64,000 bases of DNA, taken from assembly GCF_001941945.1 (NCBI RefSeq), contig NZ_CP015583.1, positions 609,001 through 673,000 of the forward strand, in the 5' to 3' direction. The translations under genes and the position numbers were made by a program. The DNA is from Roseomonas gilardii. GTDB lineage: Bacteria > Pseudomonadota > Alphaproteobacteria > Acetobacterales > Acetobacteraceae. Below the pieces are notes generated by a model. It saw only the letters and a list, made by a program, of their open reading frames with translations, ran no database searches and was not told the DNA's origin. Of the stretch, positions 58,614 to 64,000 are shown one piece after another (within the stretch, counting starts at the first letter, position 1; every line of letters begins with the position of its first letter).

Positions 58614-59597
58614 ATGACGACGCTCTCCGCCGCCCCGGTCCCCCGCCCCCTGCGCCGCCGTTCCCTGATCGCCGCCGGGCTGCTCGCCGCCCCGGCGCTG
58701 CTGAGCCTGCCCCGTGCCGCCAGGGCCGCACCGGTGCTGCGCGTGGGCAACCAGAAGGGCGGGCTGCGCTCGCTGCTGGAAGCCTCCGGCGCGCTGGAGG
58801 GCGTGTCCTACGCCATCGAATGGAGCGAGTTCCCCGCCGCCGCGCCGTTGCTGGAGGCGCTGTCGGCCGATGCGCTGGATGTCGGCTCCATGGGCGACCT
58901 CGCCTTCTTCTCGGTCTTCGCCTCCGGTGCGCCGCTCCAGGCCTATGCCGCCACCCGGGCCGATCCGCGCTCCCAGGCCATCCTGGTGCGCGGCGACGCA
59001 CCCTTCCACACACTGGCCGACCTGCGCGGCAAGCGGGTGGCGGGCAATCGCGGCGGCTGGGGCCAGTTCCTGGTGCGGGCCGCGCTGCAACGGGCCGGCC
59101 TGCCCCCGGATGCGGTGGAGCATGTCTTTCTCGGCCCCGCCGAGGCGGCGCTGGCCTTCCGCTCGGGCTCCGTGGATGCCTGGGCGATCTGGGAGCCCTA
59201 TGTCTCCATCGAGGTGGCGCAGTTCGGCGCCCGCGTGCTGGAGGACGGCACGGGCCTCACCCCCACCGTCAGCTTCCTGGCGGCGCACCGCAACGCGCTG
59301 CGCGACCGGCACGGCGAACTGGCCGACCTGATGCGGCGGCAGCGCTCGGGCTGGAACTGGGCCACCGCGCACCTGCCGGACTACGCCGCCTACAACGCGA
59401 AGCTGATCCGCCTGCCCGAAAAACCCGTGCAGCAGGCCTTCGAGAAGCAGCGGACCCGCGCCGTGCCGCTCGACGAGGCACTGCTGGCGGAGTTGCAGCA
59501 GGCCGCCGACCGGGCGGTGGAATTCGGCGTGCTGAAGCAGAGGATCGACGTCACGGCGGCCATCGACAGGGGCTTCCCGCTCGACGCGGCGGGGTAG
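58614..59597 (+). CDS. Aliphatic sulfonate/taurine-type ABC substrate-binding protein (orphan)
   Basis: The 327-residue periplasmic binding protein resembles SsuA/TauA. It has a signal with RRRSLIAAGLLAAPALL and cleavage near ARAAP. The mature part contains LRVGNQKGGLRSLLEASGAL, ALDVGSMGDLAFFSVFASG and FRSGSVDAWAIWEPYVSIE. No permease or ATPase genes adjoin it, so the transporter partner must be elsewhere. Ligands of related proteins include alkanesulfonates, taurine and nitrate. Confidence 0.88.
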   Translation: MTTLSAAPVPRPLRRRSLIAAGLLAAPALLSLPRAARAAPVLRVGNQKGGLRSLLEASGALEGVSYAIEWSEFPAAAPLLEALSADALDVGSMGDLAFFSVFASGAPLQAYAATRADPRSQAILVRGDAPFHTLADLRGKRVAGNRGGWGQFLVRAALQRAGLPPDAVEHVFLGPAEAALAFRSGSVDAWAIWEPYVSIEVAQFGARVLEDGTGLTPTVSFLAAHRNALRDRHGELADLMRRQRSGWNWATAHLPDYAAYNAKLIRLPEKPVQQAFEKQRTRAVPLDEALLAELQQAADRAVEFGVLKQRIDVTAAIDRGFPLDAAG

Positions 59598-59621
59598 GGC
59601 CGGAGCGTCCGGAACGGCGCC

Positions 59622-61205
59622 TCAACCCTTCCGCACACCCCAGAACATGGTGCCGCTGGCCTGCACCACCCCGTCGAGGTTGCCGCGCAGCGCCGAGGGC
59701 AGGCTGTAGGAGCCGACCGGGACGAAGGGCACCTCCTCCAGCGCGATGCGCTGCATCCCGGCGCAGATACGCTTCTGTTCCGCGAGGTCCGACGCCTTGA
59801 ACCAGGCGTCGCGCAGGGCCTCCAGCCTGGGGCTGGTCGGCCAGCCGAACCAGCCGCCCTTGCCGTTGCCGCGCAGCGGGAAATGGCTGCCGGGATTGCT
59901 CAGGCTGAGCCCGGCCCAGGAGGTGCAGAAGGCGTTCCAGCCTCCTTCGGCGGCCGGCTTGTCGCTGGCCCGCCGCCCGACCAGCGTGCCCCAGTCCATG
60001 GTCTGGAAATCGACGTTGAGCCCGATCTGCCGGAACAGGCTCTGCCCCACCTGGGCGATCGGCACCAGCGCCGCCTGGTCCGAGGCGGACAGGAAGACCA
60101 CCGGCTCGCCCTTGTAGCCGCTCTCGGCCACCAGCCGCCGCGCCAGGGCGAGGTCGCGCTTTCCGGTCAGCGCCTCCATCCCCGCATCGCTCGCCATCGG
60201 CGTGCCGGGGGTGAAGACGCCCGTCGGAACCGTCATCAGGTCGGTCTGGTCGCCGACCACGGCGGTCATGAACTCCGCCTGGTCGATGGCCGGCAGGATC
60301 GCGCGCACCAGCTTCGGGTTGTCGAAAGGCGGCTGGGTGTGGTTCAGCGCGATCACGCCCGGCGTGGGCAGGGAGGAGGTGGAGACCAGCTTCACCCCCG
60401 GCTGCCGGCGCAGCGTGGACAACAGATCGAAGAGCGGGCTTTCCAGCCAGTCCACCTCGCCCTGTTGCAGGGCATTGGCGGCGGTGGCCGGGTCGGGGAT
60501 GACGCGCCATTCGACCCGCGCCACATTCGCCACCTTGCCGCCCGCCCAGAAGGAGGGCGGCTCCTGCCGCGGCTGGTACTTCGCGAAACGCTCCCAGGCC
60601 GAGAAGGAGCCGGAGACGCGTTCGCCCGGCAGGTAGCGGAAGGGGCCGCTGCCGATGGCGTCGGTGATCTGGGCGAAGGCATCCACCTTCGCCTGCCGCT
60701 CCGGCATGATCATGCAGATATCCGGCCCGCCCAGCGCGAAGGTCATCAGCGGGAAGGGCGCCTTCAGCCGGATGCGGAAGCGCCGGTCGTCCAGCGCCGC
60801 GATCTCGTCGGCCAGGGCCAGGAGCTGTTGCCCGAAGCCCTTGCGTTTGCCCCAGCGGTTGATGGAGGCCACGCAGTCGGCCGCGCGCACCGGCTCGTTG
60901 TCGTGGAACAGCAGCCCGTCCCGCAGGGTGAAGGTCCAGCTCAGCCCGTCATCCGAGACCTCGTGCCCCGCCACCATCTGCGGCTGTGGCGTCAGCGACG
61001 CGTCGATGCCGTAGAGCGTGTCGTAGACCATCATCCCGTGGTTGAAGGCGACCGTCGCCGTGGTCCACACCGGATCGAGGCTCGACAGGTCGGCCTGCGG
61101 CACGAAGCGCAGCGTGCCGGCGGGGGTGGCCGCCAGGGAAGGCCGCGCGAGGCCGGTGCCCGCCGCCAGGGCCGCACCGCCCGCGAGGAACTGTCTGCGC
61201 CGCAT
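59622..61205 (-). CDS. Peptide/nickel-type ABC substrate-binding protein (orphan)
   Basis: This 527-residue periplasmic protein belongs to SBP family 5 (DppA/OppA). A twin-arginine-like signal (MRRRQFLAGGAALAAG) precedes the mature protein. Core motifs are DLSSLDPVWTTATVAFNH, MVYDTLYGID, LSWTFTLRDGLLFHDNEPVRAADC and FMTAVVGDQ. The start at 61205 follows GGAGGAGGG. It is convergent with the sulfonate-binding gene and has no permease neighbours. It may bind peptides, opines or other small ligands. Confidence 0.9.
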   Translation of the reverse strand: MRRRQFLAGGAALAAGTGLARPSLAATPAGTLRFVPQADLSSLDPVWTTATVAFNHGMMVYDTLYGIDASLTPQPQMVAGHEVSDDGLSWTFTLRDGLLFHDNEPVRAADCVASINRWGKRKGFGQQLLALADEIAALDDRRFRIRLKAPFPLMTFALGGPDICMIMPERQAKVDAFAQITDAIGSGPFRYLPGERVSGSFSAWERFAKYQPRQEPPSFWAGGKVANVARVEWRVIPDPATAANALQQGEVDWLESPLFDLLSTLRRQPGVKLVSTSSLPTPGVIALNHTQPPFDNPKLVRAILPAIDQAEFMTAVVGDQTDLMTVPTGVFTPGTPMASDAGMEALTGKRDLALARRLVAESGYKGEPVVFLSASDQAALVPIAQVGQSLFRQIGLNVDFQTMDWGTLVGRRASDKPAAEGGWNAFCTSWAGLSLSNPGSHFPLRGNGKGGWFGWPTSPRLEALRDAWFKASDLAEQKRICAGMQRIALEEVPFVPVGSYSLPSALRGNLDGVVQASGTMFWGVRKG

Positions 61206-61581
61206 CGCCCGCCCTCCTCCGGATCGCCGGAGAGCGAGCTTGACGGCGTGGCGGCCCCGGAGGCCAGCGAAATAGAGACGCTCTCCCACCGGCATGATGG
61301 CGCCGCGCGGCGTGGTTGATGCCGTCCTGTGCAGGATCGCGCGGCAGCCCGGGCGTTCGCCGCGAAAGCGGGCGAGGCCCTGCGTCCCCGCCCAGCTCCA
61401 CGCCAGTTCCCTGGGGACCGGACCCCAGGCTGACGCCCACCACCGGCGCCAACTCAGGCCCGGGGTCCGGGGGCCGGCGTCGGTCCCCGGCGGAGAGGGT
61501 CCGGGAGAGGCAGAGCCTCTCCCGGGGGCGACGAGCAGGGTGCCACGCCCCCGGGGCCCCCGGGGGAGCGCGGTTGTTCCG
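61206..61581. other. 376-bp intergenic region with hairpins
   Basis: I see no gene. Close to the MFS stop are a self-complementary GC run at about 61548-61566 and a perfect 11-bp hairpin at 61501-61525, which probably terminate the MFS transcript. The rest should carry the promoter of the minus-strand peptide-binding gene. Confidence 0.55.
61501..61525 (-). terminator. Hairpin after the MFS gene, related to the 38-kb repeat array
   Basis: CCGGGAGAGGC and GCCTCTCCCGG form an 11-bp stem with a 3-base loop. Its core and downstream GGACCCT (read on the minus strand) match the first hairpin of the 38.1-kb array. Confidence 0.6.
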
Positions 61582-62886
61582 TCAGGGCACCAGGACGCCG
61601 GCGGCGCGTTCCGCCGCCATGGCGCGGCGATGCGACAGCAGGGTCGCCACCAGCCCCAGCACCGCCGCGACGGAGAGCCAGAGGCCGGGGATGGCGCGGT
61701 TGCCGGTGACCTCGATCAGCCAGGTGCAGATCGCCGGGGTGAAGCCGCCGAAGGTGGCGGTGGCCAGCGAATAGGCGAGCGAGAAGCCGGAGGTGCGGAC
61801 CTCCGCCGGCATGATCTCCGTCAGATAGACCACCATGGCGCCGTTGTAGGAGCCGTAGAGGAAGGACAGCCACAGGAGCGACAGCAGCAGCCGGTCGAAG
61901 GAGGGCGCGGCCACCAGCCAGGAGATCACCGGATAGGCCGTGGCAATGGCCAGCACGGTGCAGGCCACCAGCACGGGAAAGCGCCCCAGCCGGTCGGAGA
62001 TGGCGCCGCCGATGGGCAGCCAGATCAGGTTGGAAACGCCGACGCAGAGGGTGACGATCAGCGCGTCGGTGGAGGCGAGGTGCAGCACCTCCCGCCCATA
62101 GGTCGGGGTATAGGCGGTGATCAGGTAGAAGGACACGGTGGTCATCGTGACCATCATCATGCCCAGCAGCACCACCTGCCAGTTGGCGGCCACCGAGCGC
62201 AGGATCTCGCCCGCCGTCGGGCGGCGGTGCCGCGTCTGCTCCAGGAAGGCCTCGGTCTCGGGCAGGGAGCGGCGGATATAGAAGAGGTAGGGCACGATCA
62301 GGCAGCCCACCAGCAGCGGCACGCGCCAGCCCCAGGCATCCATCTGCGCCGGGGACAGCAGGCTGGCCAGCGTCACGCCGAGCAGCGCGGCGAAGATCAC
62401 CGCCACCTGCTGGCTGCCCGACTGCCAGGAGACGTAGAAGCCCTTGTTGCCGGGCGTCGCGATCTCCGAAAGATAGACGGACACGCCGCCCAGCTCCACG
62501 CCGGCGGAGAAGCCCTGCAGCAGCCGGCCGATCAGCACCAGCACCGGCGCCATCAGCCCGATCGTCGCATAGCCCGGCACCACGGCGATGGAGAGCGTGC
62601 CCACCGCCATCATCGCCAGCGTCAGCAGCAGCCCGTTGCGGCGGCCGTGCCGGTCGATATAGGCGCCCAGCACCAGCGCGCCGAGCGGGCGCATCAGGAA
62701 GCCGACGCCGAAGGCCGCGAGCGACGCCATCAGCGAGGCGAAGGGGTTCTGCGAGGGAAAGAAGGTCCGGCCGATGGCGGCGGCGTAGTAGCCGTAGACC
62801 GTGAAATCGTACATCTCCAGGAAGTTGCCGGAGGCAACCCGGAAGACGTTCTTGATCTGGTCTTTTCGGGAGGAGGGGGTGGGCAA
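61582..62886 (-). CDS. MFS transporter, metabolite:H+ symporter (MHS) family
   Basis: The 434-residue protein has 12 transmembrane segments of the ProP/CitA/KgtP group. Diagnostic motifs are [18 protein letters not shown] in TM1, [19 protein letters not shown] between TM2 and TM3, [21 protein letters not shown] after TM4, and [13 protein letters not shown]. Family substrates are citrate, 2-oxoglutarate, proline/betaine or other carboxylates. The TTG start at 62886 has GGGAG about 9 bases upstream. It is divergent from the radical SAM gene. Confidence 0.92.
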   Translation of the reverse strand: MPTPSSRKDQIKNVFRVASGNFLEMYDFTVYGYYAAAIGRTFFPSQNPFASLMASLAAFGVGFLMRPLGALVLGAYIDRHGRRNGLLLTLAMMAVGTLSIAVVPGYATIGLMAPVLVLIGRLLQGFSAGVELGGVSVYLSEIATPGNKGFYVSWQSGSQQVAVIFAALLGVTLASLLSPAQMDAWGWRVPLLVGCLIVPYLFYIRRSLPETEAFLEQTRHRRPTAGEILRSVAANWQVVLLGMMMVTMTTVSFYLITAYTPTYGREVLHLASTDALIVTLCVGVSNLIWLPIGGAISDRLGRFPVLVACTVLAIATAYPVISWLVAAPSFDRLLLSLLWLSFLYGSYNGAMVVYLTEIMPAEVRTSGFSLAYSLATATFGGFTPAICTWLIEVTGNRAIPGLWLSVAAVLGLVATLLSHRRAMAAERAAGVLVP

Positions 62887-63093
62887 GAGGGCATGCTCCC
62901 AGCAGGCAGTCTTCTGTCAGCTAGACCTCATGGCCATCCGGAAACATGGGCCGGAAGATTACGGAAAATTTGCATGCTTCTGTCCGTCAGGTCATTCCGG
63001 CTTCCGGCCGCCGGATTTCCGCCGACGGAGCCCGTCGCGGCGCTTGCCGGCGCCGTTCGGAACATAATATGAACATTCATGCAGAGCCGTGCC

Positions 63094-64000
63094 ATGGACC
63101 TCCGCCGGAAGCTGGAAATCCTCGCCGACGCGGCGAAATACGATGCCTCCTGCGCCTCCTCCGGCTCCGAGAAGCGGGACAGCCGCGACGGCGGCCTGGG
63201 CAGCACCGAGGGGATGGGCATCTGCCACGCCTATGCGCCGGACGGGCGCTGCATCTCCCTTCTGAAGGTGCTGCTGACCAATGCCTGCGTCTATGACTGC
63301 GCCTACTGCATCAACCGTGCCTCCTCGAACGTGCCGCGGGCGCGCTTCACGGTGGCGGAGTTGGTCGGGCTGACGCTCGACTTCTACCGGCGGAATTATA
63401 TCGAGGGGCTGTTCCTGTCCTCCGGCATCATCCGCTCGCCGGACTACACGATGGAGCAGATCCTCCGCGTGGCGCGGGAACTGCGGGAGGATCACGGCTT
63501 CCGGGGCTATATCCACCTCAAGACCATCCCCGATGCCGATCCGGCGCTGCTGGCGCAGGCGGGGGCCTATGCCGACCGGCTGAGCATCAATGTCGAGCTG
63601 CCGAAGGTGGAGAGCCTGGCCCGGCTGGCCCCGGAGAAGGACAGCGGCGCCATCAAGCGCGCCATGGGCGACCTTCGGCTGCGCATCGAGGGTGCGGCGG
63701 AGGCAAGGCGGGAGCACGAGGCCGGGCGGGTCCGGGCCACGCCGCCGCGCTTCGCCCCGGCGGGGCAGAGCACGCAGATGATCGTGGGCGCGGATGGCGT
63801 GGACGACCGCCAGATCCTGGGCACCACGGCGGCGCTCTACGGCTCCTACCGGCTGCGTCGGGTCTATTTCTCCGCCTATTCGCCCATCCCCGACGCGCCC
63901 GCCCTGTTGCCGCCCATGGCGCCGCCCCTGGTCCGCGAGCACCGGCTCTACCAGGCGGACTGGCTGATGCGCTTCTACGGCTTCGAGGCCGGGGAGATCG
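63094..64000 (+). CDS. Putative DNA modification/repair radical SAM protein (N-terminal part)
   Basis: The first 302 codons are present and the frame runs off the window. The protein opens DLRRKLEILADAAKYDASCASSG and has the radical SAM cluster motif in TNACVYDCAYCINRASSN (CxxxCxxC). IEGLFLSSGIIRSPDYTMEQ and FRGYIHLKTIPDADPALL follow. This matches the SplB-related family usually encoded next to a uracil-DNA-glycosylase-like protein, which would lie beyond the edge. The family is predicted to act on DNA or nucleic-acid lesions. An in-frame ATG at 63079 is an alternative start. Confidence 0.9.
   Translation, partial: MDLRRKLEILADAAKYDASCASSGSEKRDSRDGGLGSTEGMGICHAYAPDGRCISLLKVLLTNACVYDCAYCINRASSNVPRARFTVAELVGLTLDFYRRNYIEGLFLSSGIIRSPDYTMEQILRVARELREDHGFRGYIHLKTIPDADPALLAQAGAYADRLSINVELPKVESLARLAPEKDSGAIKRAMGDLRLRIEGAAEARREHEAGRVRATPPRFAPAGQSTQMIVGADGVDDRQILGTTAALYGSYRLRRVYFSAYSPIPDAPALLPPMAPPLVREHRLYQADWLMRFYGFEAGEI

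Noticed and set aside
1-64000. tRNA, rRNA, CRISPR, insertion sequences, phage or plasmid genes
   Set aside because: I looked for characteristic motifs, arrays of spaced repeats and transposase or integrase families and saw none. A tRNAscan-SE and ISfinder run would settle this.

Overview
The window is very GC-rich alphaproteobacterial DNA with codon use and gene content typical of Acetobacteraceae, most like Roseomonas and its relatives. The evidence is a fused trpE(G) with a tryptophan attenuator, a Bug-type solute receptor, a Pseudomonas-type isocitrate lyase, MdtABC-like RND pumps and many small alphaproteobacterial families (DUF4170, DUF1194, DUF2189). Taxonomy is inferred from protein families only. 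I saw no rRNA, tRNA, CRISPR array, insertion sequence or phage gene, so this looks like ordinary chromosome.

Layout. 1-3 kb: the 5' end of gpmI, a YbiI-like DksA zinc-finger protein, an RNase Z-like hydrolase and a TVP38/DedA membrane protein. 3.2-13.9 kb: an operon running from an ECF sigma factor through an anti-sigma-like membrane protein and a periplasmic metal sensor into a complete tripartite RND efflux system with two different permeases. 14-18.7 kb: a DadA-like oxidase, an isolated membrane protein of lower GC, and three small stress genes headed by cspA. 18.8-21.3 kb: trpE(G) behind a complete attenuator, whose leader peptide holds three tandem Trp codons and probably starts at the first base of the mRNA. 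21.3-24.2 kb: a Bug receptor divergent from an IclR regulator and a TIM-barrel isomerase, with two IclR-type operator boxes between them. 24.2-27.4 kb: a proVWX-type glycine-betaine transporter. 28-33.5 kb: DUF2189, alcohol dehydrogenase, dienelactone hydrolase and isocitrate lyase, the last behind an AT-rich promoter full of inverted repeats. 33.5-37 kb: phnCDEE. 37.1-38.1 kb: a terminator-bearing leader or sRNA region and a LysE exporter.

38.3-56.1 kb is an exopolysaccharide locus. It has two DegT aminotransferases, a UDP-sugar dehydrogenase, a FlaA1/WbpM-like dehydratase (probably frameshifted), a UDP-GlcNAc 2-epimerase, two GT4 glycosyltransferases, a PglC-like initiating phosphosugar transferase, an O-antigen ligase/polymerase, a Wzz-like chain-length protein, a heparinase-fold lyase and a divergent, very large SLBB export protein. 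Together these would make and export an amino-sugar and uronic-acid-rich polymer. No Wzx flippase or Wzc kinase is present. Three promoters inside the locus share a GCAACT/AGTT inverted-repeat motif.

56.2-64 kb holds DUF4170, MOSC and DUF808 proteins, two orphan ABC substrate-binding proteins, an MHS-family MFS transporter and the start of a radical SAM DNA-repair-type protein.

The least ordinary features are the apparently leaderless trpL attenuator, the candidate EPS regulatory motif, the inverted-repeat aceA promoter, a structured region ending in a strong terminator before lysE, and the tandem hairpin array at 38.1-38.3 kb.
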